Below, in pieces: positions 1 to 8,056 of a stretch of 16,252 nt of DNA; the stretch's first letter is position 1, and the number at the start of each line of letters is the position of its first letter. The stretch spans positions 1-16,252 of the forward strand of contig JBGVRS010000150.1 in assembly GCA_045128635.1 (NCBI GenBank), read 5' to 3'. Origin of the DNA: HGM12587 sp045128635. GTDB lineage: Bacteria > Bacillota > Clostridia > Lachnospirales > Lachnospiraceae. A program made the position numbers and the translations under genes. The notes below the pieces were generated by a model that worked only from the letters and a program-made list of their open reading frames with translations, was not told the origin of the DNA and did not search any database.

Positions 1-492
1 ATCATATTTTGCCAGTTTCTTTCTTCCTTCCAAACCAGCCAATTCCATGAGGAAAATAATTTTTACAACTTCACCGCCAAGCTGCTCTACCAGCTTCGCT
101 GCTGCTTCAATGGTACCGCCTGTTGCGATCAGGTCATCTACCAAAACTACTTTCTGTCCCGGTTTGATGGCATCTTTATGCATTTCAATAGTTGCACTGC
201 CATACTCTAAGTCATAGGACATTTCCACTGTTTCTCTTGGCAGTTTCCCTTTTTTACGAACAAGTACAAATGGTTTTTTTAAGTTATATGCAATTGGCAT
301 CCCAAAAATAAATCCTCTGGATTCCGCACCCGCAAGCACATCAAATTCTACACCTTCCAAGAGTTTTTGCATTTCATCAATTGCAAGCTGCAGCCCTTCC
401 GCATCCTGAATGACACTTGTTACATCTCTGAAAATAATCCCCGGTTCCGGGAAATCCGGAATGCTTACTACATAATCTTCTACCTTTTTCAT
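1..492 (-). CDS. apt: Adenine phosphoribosyltransferase (partial, 3' end outside window)
   Basis: This cytosolic purine-salvage enzyme makes AMP from adenine and PRPP. The translation starts MKKVEDYVVSIPDFPEPGI, the usual Apt N-terminus. It continues with AGAESRGFIFG, the RKKGKLP loop, and the PRPP-binding signature VVLVDDLIATGGT at about residues 120-132. The first 164 codons are visible and the frame is still open at base 1, ending LEGRKKLAKYD. Apt proteins are usually about 170-175 residues, so only a few residues are missing. The ATG at 492 is chosen because an AAGGAGA ribosome binding site lies about 7 bases upstream and the family N-terminus begins there. It has its own near-consensus promoter (558-586) just after the terminator of the surface-protein gene. 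In many Clostridia apt follows recJ directly; here the two are about 14 kb apart. The assignment is secure. Confidence 0.97.
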   Translation of the reverse strand, partial: MKKVEDYVVSIPDFPEPGIIFRDVTSVIQDAEGLQLAIDEMQKLLEGVEFDVLAGAESRGFIFGMPIAYNLKKPFVLVRKKGKLPRETVEMSYDLEYGSATIEMHKDAIKPGQKVVLVDDLIATGGTIEAAAKLVEQLGGEVVKIIFLMELAGLEGRKKLAKYD

Positions 493-517
493 TGTACTTC
501 TCCTTTTTCTATCCAAA

Positions 518-529
518 ATTCTATAGAAT
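518..529. repeat. 12-bp perfect palindrome in the apt leader
   Basis: ATTCTATAGAAT lies between the predicted apt start of transcription (about 551) and its ribosome binding site. It could be a small operator or chance in AT-rich DNA. It does not resemble the known PurR box. Confidence 0.3.
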
Positions 530-557
530 CCCTAATTTTACTAAAAATTATCAAGAT

Positions 558-586
558 ATTATATCATTTATTTAATTACACTGCAA
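558..586 (-). promoter_or_regulatory. Sigma-A type promoter of apt
   Basis: On the minus strand TTGCAG (581-586) is followed after 17 bases by a perfect TATAAT (558-563). Transcription would start near 551, giving a leader of about 58 bases before the apt ATG. It sits immediately downstream of the terminator at 600-644, so apt is a separate transcription unit. Confidence 0.8.
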
Positions 587-599
587 CTTCCTAATTTGC

Positions 600-644
600 A
601 AAAAGAAATACCCCGCAAACCATTTTTCATAATTTGCGAGGTAT
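600..644 (-). terminator. Intrinsic terminator after the surface-protein gene
   Basis: A 12-bp stem (arms 608-619 and 633-644, 13-base loop) is followed on the minus strand by TTTCTTTTT. As minus-strand RNA the stem is fully paired, with one G-U pair. As plus-strand RNA that position would be a C-A mismatch, so the hairpin is oriented for the minus strand. It lies 33 bases after the stop codon at 677. Confidence 0.88.
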
Positions 645-676
645 CCTTTTAAAGGATTTGAAACTGATTACTTATT

Positions 677-3600
677 TTATTTACTAATGTTTTTTCTTCT
701 TTTTACAATCACAAACCAGATTCCTGCTGCTGCAAGTAACATTGCTGCACATAATTCAACGATATTGGAAGAATCTCCTGTTTTTGCGGCTGTTGTACTG
801 CTTGTAGTTGTTTTTTCTCCTGCATAATATACTTCTGTAGGTGTTTTACTGTTTTCCTTATTATCATCCTTATCATGATTTGAGGAATTTCCGCCTTGAC
901 CGCCCTGGTTTGCAGCGTTTCCCAGTTCTTTCAGTTTTGCTTCTGCTGCTTCAAGAACATTTAAGTTTGTAACCATTGCTTTTGCTTCTTCGGATAATGC
1001 TTCATATGCTGCACGGGCATTTTCCACAACTGCTTTATTGTTTAATGTCACTTCACCGATGGCATCAATTTTCGCAGCCACTTCTTCAGCATCTGCTTTG
1101 TTTTCTGCATCAGCCTCATCTTTTGAAACAACCTTGGCATTCACTGCTTTGCCTGCTGCTACCTTTGTCGTTACATAACTGATGATTTCTCCATTAATTT
1201 CTTTACTTTCAGTTGTAAAGATCTTGTCATCCACCTTGATGTAATCATGATCGCCATAGAATCGCACTTCCCATGTGATTTCTTTATCTGCATGGTTTGT
1301 CAGGGTAGATTCTGTATTGCCTACATGTTCTAAATCCAGCTCATAATTACCAATCTGCATATATTTTGCCTTCGCATCCGGTACCTCCTGTGGAAGTCTT
1401 GGGCTTGTAGCCACGAATCCTTCTCCAGCATCCGGTTCAACGCCCATCATACCTTCAATCGTATGTGAAATATATGTAAAAGAGATTTCCGGATAATCAC
1501 CATTGGTTCCCTGACTTACTTTTTCATGAGCATTATCTTTTACTGATGCAATATATTCCATCCATTTCCATGCATCATCACTTCGGTTATAGAGGAATAA
1601 CATATCCGGGATGTATGTATATGCTTCAATATTAGCAGGCGCTGTATTTGTCGTTCCAATTCCATTACCGAGATTTTCCAAAATAAAATCAATGTACGCA
1701 TCATTGCGTTCTCCCGCTTCTGAAATCATTTTCAGCGGTATAAACCATGAAGTTTCTTTTGAGAAATCTGAATATCTCTCTCCGTTTGGTCCCCATGCAC
1801 AGACATACTCACTGCTCATGTTATCTGTCACACTCCATGTTTCATTGAAGTATTTTTTCAGATCTGCTGCTTTCTGATACCAGATTTCTGCTTCTTCTGC
1901 TTCGCCGCGTGCTTTTAACATTCCGGCATATGCCAAGGTTGCCTGATATTGTGAGCCAATAGAATCTCCGGCTTCAATTACCTGTCTTCCGCCTCTTTCA
2001 TTGTAAGTAGCAGAACCATTAAAAATGCCTGTTCCTACTTCTTGAGCTACTCCATTTTCGTTGCCATCATGTGTATCCACATAATTTGTCATAACGTTTG
2101 TGTAGAATGCCCATAATGTTTCATCTTTAATATAACGTTCGTCACCGGACCATAAATACTGTTTGTATGCTTTTTCCACAAGTTCAAACTGTGCCGGAAT
2201 TTCACGAACAAAGTTATTTTCATTTCTATAGTCTAAGGTATATACAGAACCATCAAAGTTAAGCGCCCACACTGTATACCACTGTCTCGCTTCATTACAT
2301 TCTTTAGCAAAGGCTGAAAACATAGAGTAGTTTTCATCTGCCAGTCCCGCAATCTGTGCCCCTGTTGCCTGATGCACAAAGTCTCTGGAATAGAATGCAG
2401 TTCTGTCAAAATATCCCGCCCAGTAGGATGGAATATAATCATTTCCAATGGTACCTGAACCGCTTTCAGATTTGTTAATAATTCCATTTTTTGTTCCGGT
2501 TACAACAAACTGATCAATCTTATTGGCTGCCCAGTTAAATGTTTCTTCAAGGCTATCGTTGGAAGACTCTAAAACAACTCTCTTTTCACGTTCCTTTGCC
2601 ACGATTTTCCAATCAACCACTGACTGTTCACTGTCAGTTAATGTGAATCTCAGTTCATCTTCAAGATCCAAGTCGTCATCTACTTTAATTGATGCAGTTG
2701 CTCCTTCTGAAACACTTAATTCTTTCAAAACAATATTGGATAAATCTGTTCCGTAAGTATATTCTAAAGTAATTTCTTTCTCATAGTTATCAATTGTTGC
2801 CGAATATGCTTCCGGTTCTGTAACAATTTTTTTGATATTTGCAAATGCCGGAACTTCTTGTGTCCGATCACGTTTTAAAGAAAATGCATCTACATCATAA
2901 GAGCCGCTTGATACACCTTCTAAAACCAATTTTACATTCTGGCCTTCTTCCAATGGAATATTGTCAATTGTAACTTCTGCCCATTCGCCATTGGTTGATT
3001 CGATTTTTACACTTCCAAGAACATTGCCGGCTTCATCCTGTACAGAAATGTTTCCTGTTGCTGTTCCGGAATAGCGAACCTGTGCTGACAGATCATAATA
3101 TGCACTGCGAGGAACATCGATACTCTGTGTTCCTGTTCCATGAGCAGTTACAATTCCTCGTACCAAACCAGCATAAGCGCCGCTGTTGGAAATAGATACT
3201 CCATTCCAACCTTGTGCATTTGATTCAAATCCCGGGTCCTGAATCAAATTGATGTCAACCGGACCTATCGGTTCACTAAGTACCATATTTCCTGCTTTTT
3301 CGTACTGGTCAACCGGTGTCACACTAAATTTCAGATATTTATCTTCCCATTCAGCATCTACTGTCAACAATTTACTGGTTGCCCCTTCAATTGCCGTATA
3401 TGTTCCTTCTGCTTCATCTGAAATCATCCACTGATATGCAGAATTTCCTTCGGTGTGACCGTCCTGATCATAAAAGGTATAGATACCCTCAATCTGTAAA
3501 TCCGCCGTGCACTCACCTTGAACAGTTACATCTGCCGCCGTCGGCGCTTCATTTGGTATTTTTGTCAGGTCAAATTTTACAATCGCTTTTTTCACATCAG

Positions 3601-5314
3601 CTGTTCCTGAAATTTTAAGTTCCACATAATCTTTTGCTTCAAGTCCGGAAACTTCTACTTTTACGGTTTCATTTCCATTCACCGCACTGCTTTCTGATCC
3701 GGCAAAGAATACCACCGCATTCTCTGCATTTTCTAAAGTTACTTCTGCATAGTACGCTCCATCTTGAGGAATATAGATTTTCTGACTGACTGCTCCGCTG
3801 CTCTGTTTCCATCCATCTCCTGCCGTATCCTCCGGATCAACTACCATGTTTTCAAAACGGCTCAAATTGTATTCCAAAGAAATGTCATCGCCATTTGCCC
3901 AGTTATTTCCGCCTTTTACAAAAACTTCTAACCGGTCACCTTTATTGGCCCAAATTTCCACGGTATATTCTGAATATTGTGTATTGGTTGCTAATACCAC
4001 CTTGGAATTTTCTTCTGTTGTTAAATTATTCACACCAAATTCCGCACCGGTTCCTGCTGAAGCAATATGAATGCCTGCTTTATAATAACCTGTGTATGGC
4101 ACGTAAATTTGCTGTTTTAACCCGGAAGATGTGTTTTGTGTATGAAAATGTCTATCTCCATTTCCGTTATGACCATTATTATTCGCGTAGCCGCTGTGTC
4201 CGTAAAAGCTCCATGCTGTATTCTCTGTAAAGCTTGGATTCAAAATCATATTTCCGGAAAAAATATAGTCCGGTTCCTGTTCCTCTGATTCCTGAGAATC
4301 ACCTGCTTCTCCAGTCTGTTTCGTACATGAAAAATCAAACTGATCCCCGTTAGTCCAACCACTTGCAGCAGTTACATAAATGACTACCTTATCCCCTTTT
4401 TTCAAAGAAATGTCATTTAAACAATACTCTGTATAAGCACCATCTGAAATATCAACACTTTTTAAAGCCTCTGCTTCTCCTGTTTTACGAACTCCAAAGG
4501 TTCCTCCGGAACCGCCTTTCACAAGCCATGCAGATACTTCGTAGACTCCGTCTGCCGGAATCGTAACTGTCTGACTGATTTCATAGCTTGTATTGCCGTT
4601 TAAATAAAAATGTTGTGTTCCGCTTGGATGTCCATTGTTGCTTCCGTAGCCACCGGTGCCGACAATTGACCATCCATTTACCCCATCATCAAATTCAGGA
4701 TTCACTAACAGATTTTGATTTTCAATGTTATGCTGAAACTCATCTTCTCCGTCGGATGACCCGGAATCGTCATCTTCTTTATTTAGTTCTGTGCATGTAA
4801 ACTCAAAGTCATCTCCATTGATCCACGCAGTTGCCCCGCTTACATAGATTTCCACCTTCGTATCTTTTTCTAAACTGATACCTTCCAATGTATAGACAGT
4901 TCTGCTGCTTCCTGAAATTTCAACACTTTTTAAGGAGTCTTCTTCTCCCTCTATGCGGATTCCAAAAATCCCTCCTGTTCCACCTGTATTGAGACTCGCA
5001 GATACTTTATATCTTCCATCTGCCGAAACCATAACCGTCTGTTTTATGCCGTTACCGGCTCCTTGATCCAAATAGAAGTGACCTGCTTTTGCAACGCCGG
5101 CACCGTCCCAACTGGCTGGTGTGTCAGGACCTTTTATAAATGTCCATCCTGTTTTCCCATTTGAAAAATCAGGATTTTCTAATAAATTTACGCCTACAAT
5201 ACTGCTGTCTTCTTCTGCCTGTACGATACTCATACCATTAAAATTACCAATAAAAAGTATGGCACATAAGAAACAAGCAATCACACGTTTTCCACTTTTC
5301 ATAAAGCTTTGCAT
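677..5314 (-). CDS. Multimodular cell-wall-anchored surface protein with CBM-like modules and a predicted (alpha/alpha)6 glycosidase region
   Basis: This protein of about 1545 residues is probably secreted and wall-bound, and probably binds and processes a glycan. Residues are counted from the ATG at 5314. Order: signal peptide 1-33 (ends VQA); three related CBM-like beta-sandwich modules at about 43-175, 201-331 and 355-484, each opening with N-P-x-F and closing with W-x-N-G-D-[DQ]; a shorter degenerate module at 489-584; an Ig-like domain at 589-687 (YQWMISDEAEGTYTAIEGA); another CBM-like module at 690-815; a small beta domain at 827-909; a helical catalytic-like region at 915-1317 containing SRDFVHQATGAQ, IEAGDSIGSQYQ and KETSWFIPLKM; a beta region to about 1397; a FIVAR-like helical repeat at 1405-1465; a low-complexity linker; KTGD at 1511-1514; a membrane segment at 1518-1537; and a KRRK tail. 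I prefer the ATG at 5314, about 10 bases after AAAGGAGG. The ATG at 5323 almost touches that site. The glycosidase call rests on overall pattern only, and I could not name the family. It has its own promoter and terminator. Confidence 0.85.
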   Translation of the reverse strand: MQSFMKSGKRVIACFLCAILFIGNFNGMSIVQAEEDSSIVGVNLLENPDFSNGKTGWTFIKGPDTPASWDGAGVAKAGHFYLDQGAGNGIKQTVMVSADGRYKVSASLNTGGTGGIFGIRIEGEEDSLKSVEISGSSRTVYTLEGISLEKDTKVEIYVSGATAWINGDDFEFTCTELNKEDDDSGSSDGEDEFQHNIENQNLLVNPEFDDGVNGWSIVGTGGYGSNNGHPSGTQHFYLNGNTSYEISQTVTIPADGVYEVSAWLVKGGSGGTFGVRKTGEAEALKSVDISDGAYTEYCLNDISLKKGDKVVIYVTAASGWTNGDQFDFSCTKQTGEAGDSQESEEQEPDYIFSGNMILNPSFTENTAWSFYGHSGYANNNGHNGNGDRHFHTQNTSSGLKQQIYVPYTGYYKAGIHIASAGTGAEFGVNNLTTEENSKVVLATNTQYSEYTVEIWANKGDRLEVFVKGGNNWANGDDISLEYNLSRFENMVVDPEDTAGDGWKQSSGAVSQKIYIPQDGAYYAEVTLENAENAVVFFAGSESSAVNGNETVKVEVSGLEAKDYVELKISGTADVKKAIVKFDLTKIPNEAPTAADVTVQGECTADLQIEGIYTFYDQDGHTEGNSAYQWMISDEAEGTYTAIEGATSKLLTVDAEWEDKYLKFSVTPVDQYEKAGNMVLSEPIGPVDINLIQDPGFESNAQGWNGVSISNSGAYAGLVRGIVTAHGTGTQSIDVPRSAYYDLSAQVRYSGTATGNISVQDEAGNVLGSVKIESTNGEWAEVTIDNIPLEEGQNVKLVLEGVSSGSYDVDAFSLKRDRTQEVPAFANIKKIVTEPEAYSATIDNYEKEITLEYTYGTDLSNIVLKELSVSEGATASIKVDDDLDLEDELRFTLTDSEQSVVDWKIVAKEREKRVVLESSNDSLEETFNWAANKIDQFVVTGTKNGIINKSESGSGTIGNDYIPSYWAGYFDRTAFYSRDFVHQATGAQIAGLADENYSMFSAFAKECNEARQWYTVWALNFDGSVYTLDYRNENNFVREIPAQFELVEKAYKQYLWSGDERYIKDETLWAFYTNVMTNYVDTHDGNENGVAQEVGTGIFNGSATYNERGGRQVIEAGDSIGSQYQATLAYAGMLKARGEAEEAEIWYQKAADLKKYFNETWSVTDNMSSEYVCAWGPNGERYSDFSKETSWFIPLKMISEAGERNDAYIDFILENLGNGIGTTNTAPANIEAYTYIPDMLFLYNRSDDAWKWMEYIASVKDNAHEKVSQGTNGDYPEISFTYISHTIEGMMGVEPDAGEGFVATSPRLPQEVPDAKAKYMQIGNYELDLEHVGNTESTLTNHADKEITWEVRFYGDHDYIKVDDKIFTTESKEINGEIISYVTTKVAAGKAVNAKVVSKDEADAENKADAEEVAAKIDAIGEVTLNNKAVVENARAAYEALSEEAKAMVTNLNVLEAAEAKLKELGNAANQGGQGGNSSNHDKDDNKENSKTPTEVYYAGEKTTTSSTTAAKTGDSSNIVELCAAMLLAAAGIWFVIVKRRKNISK

Positions 5315-5342
5315 CCTAATCATTCCTCCTTTATTTTTTTCA

Positions 5343-5371
5343 GGGATATGGTCTATTACATACCCTATCCC
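5343..5371 (-). other. Stem-loop in the 5' leader of the surface-protein gene
   Basis: Two 10-base arms (5343-5352 and 5362-5371) are complementary except for one position, around a 9-base loop. The hairpin would lie in the leader RNA, just before the purine-rich stretch carrying the ribosome binding site. No T-run follows on the minus strand, so it is not a terminator. It could stabilise the mRNA, tune translation, or be a DNA operator. Confidence 0.5.
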
Positions 5372-5386
5372 AGTATGTACAAAATC

Positions 5387-5414
5387 ATTATATCAATGAA
5401 CGCTTTTTCTCCAA
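5387..5414 (-). promoter_or_regulatory. Promoter of the surface-protein gene
   Basis: On the minus strand TTGGAG (5409-5414), a 16-base spacer and a perfect TATAAT (5387-5392) form a plausible sigma-A promoter. The leader would be about 67 bases. The -35 is weak (3 of 6 matches). The spacer contains AAGCGTT, the core of a catabolite-repression (cre) site, but the outer bases do not fit. No terminator is seen after the cupin gene, so readthrough from the operon may also feed this gene. Confidence 0.6.
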
Positions 5415-5447
5415 ATGACTGATTTCTTCGACAAAAGTACGTTTTTC

Positions 5448-5867
5448 TCAGCAAAATCCTGCTTTGATTTCAATCTCTTTTTCAAACTCATGAAACTGTG
5501 AATTTACTTCCAGATTTTCCGCAATCTTTACCTGTGCCTCATCAGTCAGCGCAATTACCTGATGCCAGATTCCCTTATACAGACACACCGGCTTATCCAA
5601 CAAAAATGTCTCATATTTTTCCGGATTCTCATGTTCTGCCACGATCAGTACTGTAACTCCTGACAATGGTTCAAAGCTTTCCAGAGAAGTTGGATGACAT
5701 TCCATCTGTTTCACGGTTTTGTTGGCATAACGAAATACTGCCAGTCTCCAAGGCTCTTTTTCTTCTGTGATCACGATCTCAAAAGGCTCCCTACAGGAAT
5801 CAGAAAATTCCAAAACCTTTCCAAATCTTTCAAAATCTGCTTTATGAATTGATTTTAATCTGCCCAT
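5448..5867 (-). CDS. Small cupin-like protein resembling ureidoglycolate lyase (AllA)
   Basis: This is a soluble protein of 139 residues without a signal peptide. Two segments match the AllA-type cupin pattern: CHPTSLESFEPLSG (His58), followed by a strand VTVLIVAEHEN, and KGIWHQVIAL (His102). These correspond to the HxxxSQxFxPL and GxWH segments of ureidoglycolate lyases. AllA itself breaks down ureidoglycolate in allantoin use, but nothing else here points to that pathway. In a sugar operon a role on a sugar acid, sugar phosphate or as an epimerase or accessory cupin is more likely (inference). An upstream in-frame ATG exists at 5894, but the ATG at 5867 is preferred: a TAGGAGAG site overlapping the stop codon of the preceding gene sits about 8 bases before it. 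The gene starts 11 bases after that stop, so the two are almost surely co-transcribed. Fold call moderate, function unknown. Confidence 0.75.
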   Translation of the reverse strand: MGRLKSIHKADFERFGKVLEFSDSCREPFEIVITEEKEPWRLAVFRYANKTVKQMECHPTSLESFEPLSGVTVLIVAEHENPEKYETFLLDKPVCLYKGIWHQVIALTDEAQVKIAENLEVNSQFHEFEKEIEIKAGFC

Positions 5868-5878
5868 AAATTTCTCTC

Positions 5879-8041
5879 CTAAAATCCCAGACACAGCTTT
5901 GCTTCTGCCTGCACAAATTCCACTTCAGCACACAAAAGATTATCTTTTTGAACGGGTTCACACCACATACCATTCCCCTGTATATTTTTCAACTCATATC
6001 CATTTGGAACAGTAAAATAATACTTTTCTTTTGTCCCTGGAACCCCTGCAAATAAAATTTGCAGTTGCTCATCTGCCCATGTAACATTTGTCACACTGAC
6101 TGCATCCATGGAAACATGTCTTGTGGAAGCAAGAAACTGCGGTTCTTTCTTTACTTTTCGGAGCCCTAAAATCTGGCATTCTCCAAGACCTAATTCGCGT
6201 ACAGCGACTTCTCCTGTCACAATTCCCAGATATTCTTCTTTCCAGAAATCAAACACATGGTAAGCTTCCTTCGAATCCAGCTGAAGCTGCTCAAGACAAA
6301 TCTTACTTTCTTTCAATGGAACTGTCGCAAATCGTCCTGCCACACACCAGTTTTCTCCAGCATGGTTATAATGGAACGACCAAAGCGTAGAAAATGGATG
6401 TACATCTTCCATGGTCGGATAAATCCCTGCCATATCGTAAGCGTCTTTTAAGTTCACATCTTCCATCTCTACTGGTGTTTCATGCGACTGTACTGCAAAT
6501 CCATGAAGCTTTGTCCATGTATAAGCCGGGAAGTCCATATTCAAAGGACCTGTCTCTGCAGTACAGGTGGTCATTGGCGGCAGCGTCTTTCTGATGATTT
6601 CCAGTTTTTCCTCTGTGTAAGCATCTTCAGTATCACTTAACATGCAGAGACCTCCTGCCAGAGAAATCAGAGATAACACGCTTTTTGCCCATTCCGGCTT
6701 AGTACGTACACAAACATGATCTGGGTCATTTAAAAATAAGATTCGCTGTGTATGGAACCAGCGTGCCATTTCGAACAGCTGCATACGGATACCGGCCCAG
6801 GTCGGGTTTGCGTCCATTGAAATTCTGCAGGCATCTGCAATTCCCACAACTTCATGCATTTCTCCCCAGCTTGCAAGATAATACATATCTTCTGACATAC
6901 CGGCTTTAGTCGCCTCCATATAGGCACGGAATTTCTGCTCTGCGTCTTCATTGGTCATCATGCCCAGACGCACTGCCTCATGGAGACCGTCGAATAGCAG
7001 GTGACGGATGGCATCTATTTTTACATATTTATATCCTGCATCACGAAAACCTTCAAATATCGGCGTTACCTGCTTTTTCAGGTTCTCCGTCGTGCAGGTG
7101 TAGAGATAGTCAATCCATTCTCCCTTCATTGGTTTTCCTTCAAAAAACAGTACATCCTCTGGATGATTTTTGGGAAATTCCGGGTTGGTAATGTTGGCGT
7201 TTGTCCAGATTGCAGGTACAAATCCGTGTTTTTTTATATCGGCAACGATTCCTACATGACCTTTTGGAAATTTTTGGTCCTCACAGGTCATCCATCCTTC
7301 TTTCATGCTGCCTTCCGCCTGATATGGCAACGGCATTTTCTGGTAACCGTCATCTACCTGGATATATTCCATACCATACGCTTTCAAATGCTTTGCCATA
7401 AATTCCGTAATTCCGTTGATTTTTTCTTCATTAATGTCACGACGGAATGCTTCCCATGAGCACCATCCCGCAACAGCTTTTTTATTAATCTTGTTTTTCC
7501 AAGGCTCATAATACCTATATCCCAGATGATTTTTGTAATAATGCATTTTCAGATTGATGAACACAGGCTTCTCGCAAAGCAGCAGATTCATATAGGCAAT
7601 CCTCTTTCCGTTTTCCTCCACGAACTGCTCAGAATCCCAAGACCATTCACTTCCGTTCACTTCTATCAGCAGATCCTGCGCTGTATCATATAGTCCATTG
7701 ACCCCATAAATCAGCACATTTCCATTTTGTGCAGCAATCGCCTGTTCACTCCCTGCACGATGGGCACGCATGCAAATTGTCTCATCCGAAAGGCAAAAGC
7801 GTACCTTTACCCACATTGGTTTTTCCACCATAATATAAATCTGCTGAATATAAGCAATACTTTGCATCGTACCATCTGAACCATGGCGAAATCCCACATC
7901 TTCACTCTCCGGAATCTGCATGGTTATGATGTCTGTTCCGTTATATTCATACTTTAATACTTTTTCTTCTTCATCCCATTTATGAAGAGCATGTGCCAAT
8001 GGAGGCACTGTTTGTACCGGATGAAAATTTTCGTTATTCAT
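5879..8041 (-). CDS. GH36-like alpha-galactosidase (clan GH-D; raffinose-synthase-like subgroup possible)
   Basis: This cytoplasmic glycoside hydrolase of 720 residues has no signal peptide and probably splits terminal alpha-galactose from imported oligosaccharides. An N-terminal beta domain (about 1-185) leads into the catalytic barrel at GWCSWEAFRRDIN (192-204). Then come YIQVDDGYQ (226-234); YVKIDAIRH (339-347), with Asp343 as likely nucleophile; CRISMDANPTW (405-415), with Asp410 as likely acid/base; and FLNDPDHVCVR (436-446). A C-terminal beta domain follows from about 530. These spacings are typical of GH36 and of raffinose synthase-like relatives. Transglycosylation or another alpha-linked substrate cannot be excluded. 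The start is supported by AAAGGAGG 7 bases upstream. It begins 15 bases after the permease stop, placing it in the transport operon. Clan confidence is high, exact specificity low. Confidence 0.85.
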   Translation of the reverse strand: MNNENFHPVQTVPPLAHALHKWDEEEKVLKYEYNGTDIITMQIPESEDVGFRHGSDGTMQSIAYIQQIYIMVEKPMWVKVRFCLSDETICMRAHRAGSEQAIAAQNGNVLIYGVNGLYDTAQDLLIEVNGSEWSWDSEQFVEENGKRIAYMNLLLCEKPVFINLKMHYYKNHLGYRYYEPWKNKINKKAVAGWCSWEAFRRDINEEKINGITEFMAKHLKAYGMEYIQVDDGYQKMPLPYQAEGSMKEGWMTCEDQKFPKGHVGIVADIKKHGFVPAIWTNANITNPEFPKNHPEDVLFFEGKPMKGEWIDYLYTCTTENLKKQVTPIFEGFRDAGYKYVKIDAIRHLLFDGLHEAVRLGMMTNEDAEQKFRAYMEATKAGMSEDMYYLASWGEMHEVVGIADACRISMDANPTWAGIRMQLFEMARWFHTQRILFLNDPDHVCVRTKPEWAKSVLSLISLAGGLCMLSDTEDAYTEEKLEIIRKTLPPMTTCTAETGPLNMDFPAYTWTKLHGFAVQSHETPVEMEDVNLKDAYDMAGIYPTMEDVHPFSTLWSFHYNHAGENWCVAGRFATVPLKESKICLEQLQLDSKEAYHVFDFWKEEYLGIVTGEVAVRELGLGECQILGLRKVKKEPQFLASTRHVSMDAVSVTNVTWADEQLQILFAGVPGTKEKYYFTVPNGYELKNIQGNGMWCEPVQKDNLLCAEVEFVQAEAKLCLGF

Positions 8042-8056
8042 AAAACTGCCTCCTTT

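Noticed and set aside
5393..5408. Possible cre site (catabolite repression) in the surface-protein promoter spacer
   Set aside because: Only the core AAGCGTT fits; the outer bases of the consensus do not match, so it is mentioned but not called.
5868..5894. Upstream start for the cupin gene at 5894
   Set aside because: No good ribosome binding site precedes it, while an AGGAGAG lies at proper distance before the ATG at 5867.
7001..7459. Plus-strand frame of 152 codons opposite the GH36-like gene
   Set aside because: It is antisense to catalytic motifs of the real gene, has no ribosome binding site of note and no domain pattern.
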